This document shows, in pieces, positions 53,876 through 63,236 of a DNA stretch of 64,000 nucleotides (the stretch's first letter is position 1; each line of letters begins with the position of its first letter). Below the pieces are notes generated by a model, which did no database searches, had not been told where the DNA came from, and was given only the letters and a program-made list of their open reading frames with translations. The translations under genes were made by a program, and so were the position numbers. The stretch is taken from contig JBNLCC010000086.1 of NCBI GenBank assembly GCA_050303615.1, positions 77,794-141,793 on the forward strand, in the 5' to 3' direction. This DNA comes from CAZDXJ01 sp050303615 (lineage in GTDB: Bacteria > Pseudomonadota > Gammaproteobacteria > Methylococcales > Methylomonadaceae).

Positions 53876-55186
53876 TCAAAACCGGTAGGTGAGGTTCAAC
53901 GTGAAGAAAGAGAACCAGGTACTGTTGTACGAGCCTGCGACCTGTCCACGCAGGCTGCCGTCCGCTCCCTGGTTCACCGGCATGTCTCCGCTCCACATAA
54001 ATTCATAGGCGGCATTGAGATCCACTTTCTTGGTTACCCGCCATAGCGCCCCGAGACCGATGCGCCAGGCTTCACCCATCGGCAGGACTACGTTGCGGTT
54101 TGCACTGCTTACCGCAGAGCTGTCGTAGGCGAATCCGCCTGTTAATTCCCAGTTAGGGCGTGGTTTGTACTGTACACCGATGGCACCGTGCCAGGTGTCC
54201 TGATAATTGAGATTTGCCGTCAGTGAAGGGGAACTGGCTGAGTCCAGTCCGATATCGACTCGACCGAACTGGCTCCAGTCCTGCCAGCCGAAATCCCCCA
54301 TGAACGCCCATTCGTCGTCGATTTTTTGATAAAGGCCGACCATCACCGACTGCGGGACGTTCATGCCGAGGTTTAAACGTGACGGATTGGCGAGCAGCTT
54401 AGTTAGCCCGGGACCTAGATTGCTGAAGCTAGGGGTGTCTTCAAAGTCAAGATCGATTTGTGATTGATAGGTGATGCCGAGCCGTGTGCCTTCGTAGGGT
54501 TCAAACAGAATACCCACATTTGCGCCAAACCCCCAGGTCGTGTCTTTGATCTTCATCCGGCCATCGCCGACGGAAGGGTCGATATTGTTGATTGCGACTT
54601 CGTCTTTGAGGTAGCCGAGCATTGCATTCATTCCGACACCGATAGAAAACCAATCAGTCGCCCGGTAACTGACTGACGGCATAAAAGATATGCCCACCAG
54701 TGTGCTCTGTTGCACATAATAGCGGCCAACCCAGTTGTCGTTGTATTCCTCAGTCAGGCCGAAGTTGGAAAACGAGCCAAAGCCCAGTTTCCACTTTTCC
54801 ACAAGATCATAGACATAAAAAAGGCTCAAGTTCGGCAACGCGCCAATCGCATTGCCGCCGCCATCACTACCAAGCCGGGTTGAGGTGCCCGCATCCGGGG
54901 TGAATTCGACATCGCCATATACGAGCTCCCCACCAATCTGGATTTGCGAACCCTGCAGACGGCTCATGCCGGCAGGATTCTTGAACAACGTGGATGCATC
55001 CTGCGCCCTGGCGGAATAGCCGGCCGAGGCCAGCCCGACATCGGGCGTGCCGATTTCATAAAGAGTTATTCCGCCGGACAGGGCCGGTTGCGGCATCGCT
55101 GCACCGGCTAGCAAGGCGCCGGTCAGCAGTGAGAGTCGGTAGTTGAGTTCCTTAATGAATGGATTTTTACGGCTTATGTTTATCAT
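53876..55186 (-). CDS. FadL/OmpP1-type outer membrane transporter
   Basis: 436 residues with a signal peptide (cleavage near ALSGG). The mature start GGITLYEIGTPDVGLASAGYSARA and the KNPAGMSR motif are typical of FadL/TodX proteins, followed by alternating beta strands and a C-terminal Phe (LTYRF). Such porins carry hydrophobic molecules across the outer membrane. It lies upstream of the sulfatase on the same strand with a 267-base gap and shares its GC-rich composition, so it may import the sulfatase's substrate or product. Confidence 0.9.
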   Translation of the reverse strand: MINISRKNPFIKELNYRLSLLTGALLAGAAMPQPALSGGITLYEIGTPDVGLASAGYSARAQDASTLFKNPAGMSRLQGSQIQIGGELVYGDVEFTPDAGTSTRLGSDGGGNAIGALPNLSLFYVYDLVEKWKLGFGSFSNFGLTEEYNDNWVGRYYVQQSTLVGISFMPSVSYRATDWFSIGVGMNAMLGYLKDEVAINNIDPSVGDGRMKIKDTTWGFGANVGILFEPYEGTRLGITYQSQIDLDFEDTPSFSNLGPGLTKLLANPSRLNLGMNVPQSVMVGLYQKIDDEWAFMGDFGWQDWSQFGRVDIGLDSASSPSLTANLNYQDTWHGAIGVQYKPRPNWELTGGFAYDSSAVSSANRNVVLPMGEAWRIGLGALWRVTKKVDLNAAYEFMWSGDMPVNQGADGSLRGQVAGSYNSTWFSFFTLNLTYRF

Positions 55187-55599
55187 CGCGGACGATTACC
55201 AGTAAAGGGCTTAAGTACAAAGTAGTAAACTTCATCAAAATGTCCCTACAAGCCCACCTACTCCAAAAAATTGGGACACTTCAGTATCATATTAGGACTA
55301 TCCTTTATCGGTTATAGTATTGATTATCTATTAGTCAAGTTTATTACCAGGAAGCTCTGAATAGATATTTGTTAGGTATTGGTCTTTAGCCGCCGATACC
55401 AAAATACGTTGGAAAATCGGTTAACATAGCGTCGTGAATATTTGTGTGCTTTAGTGAAGTTGACCACTATTCTTAAATAGTATGATAATTACAAAATTTT
55501 CAATGTTAAAAACGTGCGATAAAGTGGGATCGTTTTTGGGCTTCTTTTTTAAAAAACGCTGTCTATAAAGTTTGTATTAAAAGTAATGAGGGGATATTG
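55187..55599. other. 413-base intergenic region
   Basis: AT-rich DNA between the divergent FadL-type and universal stress genes, holding both promoters. GAGGGG before 55600 is the stress gene's ribosome site. I see no further gene or clear repeat here, and the composition returns to that of the rest of the window. Confidence 0.5.
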
Positions 55600-56469
55600 A
55601 TGGAAACTCAACAAGCAAAAGTACTCGCTTGTATCGACGGCGCCAGTCTGACCGAAGCAGTCTGCGATTATGCCGCGTGGATTGCCTTGCGCGTAAAGGC
55701 ACCGCTAAAACTGCTGCATACCATCGACCATCATCATGAGACTGCCGCCAGTGCCGACTTGTCGGGCAATATCGGTTTGGGTAGTCAGGAGCATTTGCTG
55801 GAGGAAATTACCCGGCTTGAACAGCAGCAAAGCAAGCTCAAGTTAAAAAAAGGCAAATTGCTGCTGCAGGCGGCGAAACAAAGGGTGCTACAGGCCGGCG
55901 TGCCCGATCCGGTGTGCAACCAGCGCCATGGTGGTTTAATCGGATCACTGATTGAGTTGGAAGAGAATATTCGGGTGTTGGTGCTCGGCTTGCGCGGCCA
56001 AGTGCATGACAAGCAGTCCGACCAGATTGGTGCCAAACTGGAAGCCATTATCCGTTCTCTGCATCGACCCATCCTTGTCGTCAACGACGCCTTTAAACCA
56101 CCTGAACGTATGATGATTGCCTATGACGGCAGCAAAGCCGCCGACAAGGCGGTTGACATGGTTGCCGCCAGCGCACTGTACAAAGGGCTGGCTTGCCATC
56201 TGGTGTGTGTCAACAACAATGAAAGCACCGCTGCTAGACTGCTGCAACAGGCATCCGTTAAACTCAAAGCTGCCGGCGATATTGAGGTGACAGCGGTCAA
56301 GCTGAAAGGCAAAGCCGACCACGCACTATGTGAATATCAGCAGCAAAATGACATCGACCTGACCGTTATGGGGGCTTACAGTCATACCCGCCTGCATGAT
56401 ATGTTGCTGGGCAGCTTTACGTATAAGATGCTGGTCAATACCAAAAAGCCTTTGTTGCTGTTACGATAA
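55600..56469 (+). CDS. tandem-domain universal stress protein
   Basis: 289 residues made of two universal stress domains (about 5-150 and 165-289). The second has the nucleotide-binding glycine pattern near MGAYSHTRLHDMLLGSFTYKML. The first 14 residues match the truncated frame behind SulP at 50799. The ATG has GAGGGG upstream; a TTG one codon earlier is not needed. It would be a soluble stress regulator and, by its remnant, was probably once adjacent to the transporter. Confidence 0.88.
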   Translation: METQQAKVLACIDGASLTEAVCDYAAWIALRVKAPLKLLHTIDHHHETAASADLSGNIGLGSQEHLLEEITRLEQQQSKLKLKKGKLLLQAAKQRVLQAGVPDPVCNQRHGGLIGSLIELEENIRVLVLGLRGQVHDKQSDQIGAKLEAIIRSLHRPILVVNDAFKPPERMMIAYDGSKAADKAVDMVAASALYKGLACHLVCVNNNESTAARLLQQASVKLKAAGDIEVTAVKLKGKADHALCEYQQQNDIDLTVMGAYSHTRLHDMLLGSFTYKMLVNTKKPLLLLR

Positions 56470-56578
56470 AACACAACAGGGATGCTGTTCAATACGGTTT
56501 ATTGATTAACCTGCCAGGAAACCGCATTGTCCGAAAAGACGAATTTGATTACGATGGCCCGGCGCTGCATGCAGAAGC

Positions 56579-58792
56579 TCAATACACATCCCGTTGATAG
56601 CGCCTGCTTTCCAGCAGGTCTTTAACATAAGATTCCGCTTCCTGTACGCTTTTACCGCCTTCTACGGCAACGGTTTTGATCAGCGCGTTATGCACATCGT
56701 GCGCCATCCGCTCGGCATCACCGCAAACGTAAAAGTAAGCCCCTGCTTCCAGCCATTGATAAATTTCTTTGGACTGTTCAAGTATGCGGGTCTGCACATA
56801 AATTTTCTGTTCCTGGTCGCGGGAAAACGCCAGACTTAAACGCGTCAGCAGACCCTGCTCATGCATTGTTTCCAGCCGGTCACCGTATAGAAAATCGGTC
56901 GCCCGGTGCTGATCACCGAAAAACAGCCAGTTTTTGCCTTTGGCGCCGATGGCCTGGCGCTCCTGTAAAAAGGCGCAGAACGGTGCTAATCCGGTGCCGG
57001 GGCCGACCATAATCACCGGGACATCGGGATCTTCCGGCATGCGAAAGTTTTTGTTAGGTTGCACGTAGATGGCCAGTTTTTCATCCTGCTGCATGCGTCC
57101 GGCCAAAAAGGTCGAGCAAACGCCTTCACGGTCTCTGCCGAAACTGTGGTAGCGTACCGCACCTACCAACAAATGCACTTGCCCTGGTTGGGCCTTGATG
57201 CTGGAAGCGATTGAGTACAACCTGCCCGGAATGCGTCTTAAGATATCGACAAACTCCTGGGCTGAAATCCCGGTAGCGGGAAACTCTTCAACCAAATCGA
57301 GGATTTGCCGTCCCCAGATGTATTCGCCGTACTCCTGTTTATGGTCGTCATCAAGCAGGGTCTTTATTTGCTCATTGCCGATCAGGTCGGCGTATTTTTC
57401 CATGTTCACGCGGCTTAATGCGGTGATATCGAGTTTTTCGATAAATGCGTCTCTCAGCGGCAGCGTCTCTTTGCCGACGGTAACCGATGTGGCGCCGTCC
57501 ATGTGCAGGGCATTCAACAATTCGTCGACATATACCGGGTTATTTAACGGATACACGCCCAAGGCGTCGCCGGGTTCGTAGGCCAACCCGGAATCTCCCA
57601 GATCGATTTCGATATGCCGCGTTTCCTTCGCAGAACCTTCGCCGTTCAGGTTGTAATTGGTTAATACCGAAGCGTGATAGGGGTTGGTTTTGGAAAATTG
57701 GCTTTTTTCTTTGGCCGGTGCCGGGCCGGCTCCGCTTTCGGCGCTTATGGCGCCGCCGGCCTGTTCGGCAACGCACCGGTAAGTATCCAGCACCTGTTCC
57801 ACCCAGGTTTCGGCCGGTTCTTCAAAATCGATGTCGGCATCGACCCGGTCGATGAGGCGCGATGCGCCGGCCTGTTCCAGGAAAGCGTCAAAATCTTTGC
57901 CGGTTTTACAGAAGAATTCATAACTGCTGTCTCCCAAGGCAAAAACGGCATATTGCAGTTTTTCCAAGCCCTTTGCTTCGCCGCTGGCCAGGTAATGGTG
58001 TAATTTTTCGGCAGGGATCGGCGGATCGCCTTCGCCATGAGTGCTGACAATGACAAACAGGATCTGTTCGTTGAGGATATCGGCAGGCTCAAAATCCATC
58101 ATATCCACCACTCTGCTGTTGTAGCCTTTAGCTACTGCCAGCTGCTGCAGATTTTCGGCAATCCCTTCGCCGTTGCCGGTTTGGGAGCCGTATAAAATAG
58201 TCATCAGCGGTAGCGCCGGCCCGGAAGAAACAGCAGCGGCGCCGGCTTGCACCAACCGCGGTTGGCCGCTTAATGCAGCAAAATAACCGCTCAACCAGGC
58301 AGCTTGGGTTGGGGTGAGCGGTGCACCGAGTAGCGCGTGCAGCGACGCGCTTTGTTCCGGCGTCAATAATGCTCCGGTCGGCAGTGCTCCGCTTTCACCG
58401 ACGGATAAGGGCGGTTGTCTGCCGGTGAGCAATGAGCCGTCCTCAGCGATCGGGCCTTCGATTTCGACTGTCAGGTGTTTGGAAAGCGGCATGCCGGAAC
58501 CGGCGGTATCTTCATCCATAAACAGGCTGGAAGTCGGTCCGTAAGCCATGAAAATCAGGCCGGGAGTGGCATCCTGTCCCTTGCGGTCCTTGCAGGAAAC
58601 AATGGCTTCGATACCGTTTTCCCCGCGGATTCTGACTTTGTCGCCTTTTTGCAGCCCCATCCTCGCCATGTCATCGCGGTGCAGTTCAATCGTGGACGTC
58701 TCATCGCGATAGTCTGCTTTTAATTTACCGGCATTTAATGAAGTGCCTTGTCTACTGGTGCGAACCGGAATTAGGGTCATGCTTTCAGCCAT
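56579..58792 (-). CDS. FwdD-like domain fused to CysJ-type diflavin reductase
   Basis: 737 residues in two halves. Residues 1 to about 119 match the molybdopterin-binding subunit D of formylmethanofuran dehydrogenase: ELHRDDMARMGLQKGDKVRI, then LIFMAYGPTSS and GSGMPLSK, close to the YGP and GTGMP blocks of FwdD. From about 140 it is a CysJ-like reductase: LTPTQAAWLSGYF, flavodoxin (LYGSQTGNGEGIAE near 196), FAD domain with RLYSIASS, and an NADPH domain ending RRYQRDVY, identical to the CysJ end. No CysI partner is near. GGGAGAG lies before the ATG. It faces fhcB across a 299-base divergent gap. A role as electron partner of a formylmethanofuran-type enzyme is inferred. Confidence 0.85.
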   Translation of the reverse strand: MAESMTLIPVRTSRQGTSLNAGKLKADYRDETSTIELHRDDMARMGLQKGDKVRIRGENGIEAIVSCKDRKGQDATPGLIFMAYGPTSSLFMDEDTAGSGMPLSKHLTVEIEGPIAEDGSLLTGRQPPLSVGESGALPTGALLTPEQSASLHALLGAPLTPTQAAWLSGYFAALSGQPRLVQAGAAAVSSGPALPLMTILYGSQTGNGEGIAENLQQLAVAKGYNSRVVDMMDFEPADILNEQILFVIVSTHGEGDPPIPAEKLHHYLASGEAKGLEKLQYAVFALGDSSYEFFCKTGKDFDAFLEQAGASRLIDRVDADIDFEEPAETWVEQVLDTYRCVAEQAGGAISAESGAGPAPAKEKSQFSKTNPYHASVLTNYNLNGEGSAKETRHIEIDLGDSGLAYEPGDALGVYPLNNPVYVDELLNALHMDGATSVTVGKETLPLRDAFIEKLDITALSRVNMEKYADLIGNEQIKTLLDDDHKQEYGEYIWGRQILDLVEEFPATGISAQEFVDILRRIPGRLYSIASSIKAQPGQVHLLVGAVRYHSFGRDREGVCSTFLAGRMQQDEKLAIYVQPNKNFRMPEDPDVPVIMVGPGTGLAPFCAFLQERQAIGAKGKNWLFFGDQHRATDFLYGDRLETMHEQGLLTRLSLAFSRDQEQKIYVQTRILEQSKEIYQWLEAGAYFYVCGDAERMAHDVHNALIKTVAVEGGKSVQEAESYVKDLLESRRYQRDVY

Positions 58793-59091
58793 AAATCTCT
58801 CCCAATGTTATTATTATCACCTGTCAAATCAAGTTGCATAAGCATAAAAGAACCCGATAGATAACACAAATTAATCAAGAAATAAATATTGCATTAACCA
58901 ATAGTGCTAATTTTAGTGATTTTGTCTTCCCATATCGAAAAAAAACATGTATTTTGTTAGGAAGAGATGAAGCACGGATAATGAATCATCCAATAAAAAT
59001 TAACATAATTGTTTGTGCTTTAGAATATGCAACAAAATTTTCAATCTTTTCGGGATTGGGTTGAAAACCAACAGATGATGAGGCCGGAATT
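58793..59091. other. divergent regulatory region between the FwdD-CysJ and fhc genes
   Basis: 299 AT-rich bases hold promoters for both directions, so the flavoprotein and the fhc operon may be controlled together. No clear consensus promoter or operator could be picked by eye. Confidence 0.4.
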
Positions 59092-60417
59092 ATGAGTGAA
59101 AATCAAAAAATAGTGTCAAACGCCGTTTGTACATTTTGTGGGTGCGTGTGTGACGATATCGAGCTGACTGTCGCTGCAGACGGTAAGAGCATCACTAAAG
59201 CCGGCAATGCCTGTCAACTTGGCCGGTCCTGGTTTATCGAACATAAGGTCGATGATTACCCGGCGGCGATGATCGACGGCAAGCCGGTCAATGTCGAGGA
59301 AGCGATAGAGCAAGCGGCGCAAATTTTGGCCACTGCTAAATTTCCCACCATTTACGGTTTGAGCGACACCACCTGTGAAGCGCAGAAACAGGCGGTAGCT
59401 CTGGCCGATTACATGAACGGCAATATCGATTCCACTTCATCGGTCTGCCACGGACCCAGCGGTATGGCATTCCAGGGTGTCGGAGAAAGCACCGCCAGTT
59501 TGGGAGAAATTAAAAACCGGGCCGATTTCGTACTGTACTGGGGTTGCAATCCGGCGGAGGCGCATCCACGCCATTTCATGCGCTATTCGGTTAATCCGAA
59601 AGGGATGCATGTGCCGAACGGGCGCGATGACCGTACCGTCGTGGTGGTCGATGTGCGCGCCACGCAGACTTCCGCGTTAGCGGATATTTTCCTGCAAACC
59701 AAGCCAGGCAGTGATTTCGAATTGCTTTGGACATTGCGAGCATTGGTTAAAGGGCATGCCGTCGATGATACCATCGAAGAACGCACCGGAGTTGCGTTGG
59801 AAACTCTGCATGATTTGGTCGAGCGTATGAAAAACTGCCAGTTCGGGGTGCTGTTTTTCGGTATGGGTTTGACCATGACCCGCGGCCGTCATTTCAATAC
59901 CGGTGCTTTGCTGGCGTTAGCGACGGATCTTAACCAATTCACCCATTTCGTTGCCAATCCGGTGCGCGGGCACGGCAATGTGACCGGCGCGGATAATGTG
60001 ATCTCCTGGCAGACCGGTTATCCTTTTGCGGTCAATTTCAATCGGGGCTATCCGCGTTTTAATCCGGGCGAATTTACCGCTACCGATGTTCTGGCCCGCG
60101 GCGATGCCGATGTCTTTATGGTCATCGCCAGCGATCCGGCATCCAATTTTTCACGCAAAGCCATCGAGCACATGAAAACCATTCCGGTAATTACGCTGGA
60201 TCCGAAGCCGACCTGTACCAGTCAGTTGGCGAAGGTCGCGTTCACGACCGCAACTTACGGCATCAATGTTCCGGGAACGGCGTATCGGATGGATAATGTC
60301 CCATTGACCTTGCGACCGGCTTTTGAATCACCGTTCCCAAGCGATGAGCAAATTTTGCGGGCCATCAAGGAACGAGTCTGTGAATTGAAAGGTATAACCG
60401 TCAAAGCAGTTGCTTAG
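59092..60417 (+). CDS. fhcB: formyltransferase/hydrolase complex subunit FhcB
   Basis: 441 residues, homologous to FwdB/FmdB, the molybdenum/tungsten subunit of formylmethanofuran dehydrogenase. The N-terminal CTFCGCVCDDIEL, with a further cysteine at ACQLG (about 43), keeps the four-cysteine iron-sulfur pattern, and TSSVCHGPSG (about residue 122) keeps the Cys that ligates the metal in FwdB. In methylotrophs the Fhc complex converts formyl-tetrahydromethanopterin to formate. It is the first gene of fhcBADC. The FwdB-like core lacks the C-terminal pterin domain, which is instead found on the divergent flavoprotein. Confidence 0.93.
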   Translation: MSENQKIVSNAVCTFCGCVCDDIELTVAADGKSITKAGNACQLGRSWFIEHKVDDYPAAMIDGKPVNVEEAIEQAAQILATAKFPTIYGLSDTTCEAQKQAVALADYMNGNIDSTSSVCHGPSGMAFQGVGESTASLGEIKNRADFVLYWGCNPAEAHPRHFMRYSVNPKGMHVPNGRDDRTVVVVDVRATQTSALADIFLQTKPGSDFELLWTLRALVKGHAVDDTIEERTGVALETLHDLVERMKNCQFGVLFFGMGLTMTRGRHFNTGALLALATDLNQFTHFVANPVRGHGNVTGADNVISWQTGYPFAVNFNRGYPRFNPGEFTATDVLARGDADVFMVIASDPASNFSRKAIEHMKTIPVITLDPKPTCTSQLAKVAFTTATYGINVPGTAYRMDNVPLTLRPAFESPFPSDEQILRAIKERVCELKGITVKAVA

Positions 60418-60557
60418 CCTAATACATTGACCGGCAAATTTCGGCATTTCAAGCCCATAACCGGGGGATGAGGCCGATAAATAAACTGAGATTTGAGGGC
60501 CGAATACGATAATAATAAAAGGCATCCCGGTAGGTTTGCCGTAAACTTGGAGGTAGA

Positions 60558-62201
60558 ATGTCTTCCGCGCTGCGTATTAAAAATGGCAAAGTGTATGACC
60601 CGATTAACCATGTAAACGGGGAAATCAAAGAAATTTGTATTGAAAACGGGAAAATCGTCGAGAGCGTCCCGTCAGACAGTCGCTGTATCGATGCTCAGGG
60701 AATGGTGATCATGCCGGGAGGCGTCGATATTCACTGCCATATCGCCGGCCATAAAGTCAATATGGCGCGCAAGCTGCAGCCGGAAGATCATCGGCGCGAC
60801 GTATCGCCTAGGGTCAAGATGTTGCGCTCCGGTACCGGCGGGACGGTGCCGTCGACGTTCACAACGGGGTATCGTTATGCCACGCTGGGTTATACCACGG
60901 CGATGGAAGCGGCAATACCGCCGTTGGGGGCGAGGCATTCGTTGGAAGAACTGCACGATACGCCAGTGGTTGACAAGGGCTTTTATGTGTTGCTGGCCAA
61001 TAATGTCTGCCTCAATCAATTGCTCGAAAAAGGCCGCATGCAGGAATTCCGCGAAGCGGTGGCCTGGTGGCTGAATGCGTCCAAGGCCTATGCCATCAAA
61101 CTGGTTAATCCCGGCGGCGATGAGCCTTGGAAGGGCTATAAAAACTCCAATGTGCATAATTTGGATGAACAAATCAGCGGCTTCGATTTAACGCCGCGTA
61201 AAATCATCAAGGCGTTAATCGATGTAAGCAATGATTTGGGGCTACCGCATCCGGCTCACATTCACTGTAACAACCTGGGCCATAGCGGAAACTACGCGAC
61301 CACCCTGGAAACCATGAATACTGCTGAAGGTCGGCGGGTGCATATTACCCATATCCAATTTCACAGCTATGGTGGGGAAGTCGGCAAGAATCCTACCTCC
61401 AAAGCCAGGGAAATTTCCGACTATATTAACAGCCATTCCAACATCAGTGCCGATGTCGGCCAGGTGATGTTCGGAAAGGCAACCATTATGACCGGCGACG
61501 CACCGTTAACTTGGGTATTGCGCAATATGACCAATGATAAATGGATTAATGCCGATACCGAATGCGAAAGCGGCTGCGGCATTATACCCTTTGCCTATCA
61601 GGAGCATATTTATACCCATGCACTGCAGTGGGCAATCGGTCTGGAATTGTTTTTGCTCGCTGAAGATCCCTGGCGCATGGTGTTATCCACCGATCATCCC
61701 AACGGCGGTTCATTTGAAAACTATCCGAAATTGATACGCTTGTTAATGGACAAGGAATTTCGCAAAGAACAGGCGGCACGGGCTAATCCAAAAGCCATCG
61801 CCAGTACCGAGTTGCTGGATCTCGACCGTGAATACACGATGCAGGAGATTGTCATTGTTACACGCGCCGGGCCGGCGAGGTTATTGGGACTGAAAAACAA
61901 AGGCCATCTCGGCGTTGGCGCCGACGCGGACATCACTCTTTATGACGAAATGGAAGATCAGGAAGCGATGTTCAATGCAGCTCGTTATGTCATTAAAAGC
62001 GGTGAGCTGTTCATCGACAATCATGAATTCTGTTCCGATTATCAGGGGCGGACTCTGCATGTGGCTCCGGAATATGACCCATCAATAGAGGCGAAAATCA
62101 AGCCTTTCTTTGAAGATTATTATTCCATTCAATTTGAAAATTATGCTGTTGATGAACGCTATATCCATGGCGGTGAATTTATTCCCACCGCTGCGCGTTA
62201 A
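60558..62201 (+). CDS. fhcA: formyltransferase/hydrolase complex subunit FhcA
   Basis: 547 residues, homologous to FwdA, a zinc amidohydrolase. The metal-binding GVDIHCHIAG near residue 56, a lysine in AIKLVNPGG and later His and Asp (STDHPNGGSF) form a binuclear active site. It hydrolyses the formyl group of formylated methanofuran analogue to formate. GGAGG lies 6 bases before the ATG. It follows fhcB by 140 bases on the same strand. Confidence 0.96.
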   Translation: MSSALRIKNGKVYDPINHVNGEIKEICIENGKIVESVPSDSRCIDAQGMVIMPGGVDIHCHIAGHKVNMARKLQPEDHRRDVSPRVKMLRSGTGGTVPSTFTTGYRYATLGYTTAMEAAIPPLGARHSLEELHDTPVVDKGFYVLLANNVCLNQLLEKGRMQEFREAVAWWLNASKAYAIKLVNPGGDEPWKGYKNSNVHNLDEQISGFDLTPRKIIKALIDVSNDLGLPHPAHIHCNNLGHSGNYATTLETMNTAEGRRVHITHIQFHSYGGEVGKNPTSKAREISDYINSHSNISADVGQVMFGKATIMTGDAPLTWVLRNMTNDKWINADTECESGCGIIPFAYQEHIYTHALQWAIGLELFLLAEDPWRMVLSTDHPNGGSFENYPKLIRLLMDKEFRKEQAARANPKAIASTELLDLDREYTMQEIVIVTRAGPARLLGLKNKGHLGVGADADITLYDEMEDQEAMFNAARYVIKSGELFIDNHEFCSDYQGRTLHVAPEYDPSIEAKIKPFFEDYYSIQFENYAVDERYIHGGEFIPTAAR

Positions 62202-62346
62202 TCTACCGGTATATGTTTTTCGCACATCCCATGGCGGTGCTTCGCTTTGTTCCGTTTCCGGAGAAGCATCAGGTTAGGGGATAAAAAACTGCAATTTGCT
62301 GTGCTAACACTATAATTCCGATAACAACCAATAATAACCATCAAGC

Positions 62347-63234
62347 ATGTTTATTCAATCGACTGAAATCATTGATACCTTTGCCGAAGCGTTCAGCATG
62401 TGGGGAACCCGTGTCATTATCACCGGCGAAACCGAAAAATGGGCGATGGCCGCGGCGCGATCGATGACCGGTTTTGCCACTTCGGTGATAGGCTGTAAAT
62501 GCGAAGCCGGCATCGAAAAGCAAATGTCGGCCGATGAAACGCCTGACGGCAGGCCGGGAGTTAGTGTGCTGTTGTTTGCCGGTAGCGCCAAAGGCGTCGG
62601 CAACCGCCTGGTAGAACGAATCGGCCAGTGCGTGATGACTTGCCCGACCACGGCATGCTATAGCGGCTTGGAGGCACAGGAAAGCGTCGTGGTTGGCGGC
62701 AAATTACGCTATTTCGGCGACGGTTATCAGGCCAGCAAAATGCTTGGCAACAAGCGCTTGTGGCGTATTCCGGTGATGGAAGGTGAATTCCTGATCGACG
62801 AATCCTTTGGTGTGCAATCGGCTGTCGGAGGCGGTAATATCCTGGTGCTGGGAAGCGATTTGCATAACACGCTGCGTGCGGTGGAAGCGGCCGCCGAGGC
62901 AATGCAAGTGCCGGGCGTCATTTTACCCTTTCCGGACGGGGTGGTGCGCAGCGGCAGTAAACCGGGTTCAAAATACAAGGAACTGCCCGCCTCGACCAAC
63001 GATGCCTATTGCCCATCGCTGAGAGGCTGTGCGCCTAAAACCAGCCTGCCCGAAGAAGTAACCTGTGTGCTGGAATTAGTCATCGACGGTTTGGATGAGC
63101 AGTCGGTGAGGGAATCCATGCGCCGGGGGCTGCATGCCGCGGCAGGCGAGGGCGTAGTACAAATAACCGCCGGCAACTACGGGGGCAATTTAGGCCAGTA
63201 TCATTTGGGTTTACACGATATATTGCAGGGTTGA
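62347..63234 (+). CDS. fhcD: formylmethanofuran:H4MPT formyltransferase (FhcD)
   Basis: 295 residues, homologous to Ftr. It moves the formyl group from tetrahydromethanopterin to the methanofuran-type cofactor. GNRLVERIGQCVMTCPTTACYSG and the C-terminal AGEGVVQITAGNYGGNLG are typical. It ends 2 bases before fhcC, so the two are coupled. Confidence 0.96.
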   Translation: MFIQSTEIIDTFAEAFSMWGTRVIITGETEKWAMAAARSMTGFATSVIGCKCEAGIEKQMSADETPDGRPGVSVLLFAGSAKGVGNRLVERIGQCVMTCPTTACYSGLEAQESVVVGGKLRYFGDGYQASKMLGNKRLWRIPVMEGEFLIDESFGVQSAVGGGNILVLGSDLHNTLRAVEAAAEAMQVPGVILPFPDGVVRSGSKPGSKYKELPASTNDAYCPSLRGCAPKTSLPEEVTCVLELVIDGLDEQSVRESMRRGLHAAAGEGVVQITAGNYGGNLGQYHLGLHDILQG

Positions 63235-63236
63235 TC

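Noticed and set aside
58793..59091. A clear promoter or operator for fhcB
   Set aside because: Several weak matches, such as TTAACA with a poor -10, but none is convincing.
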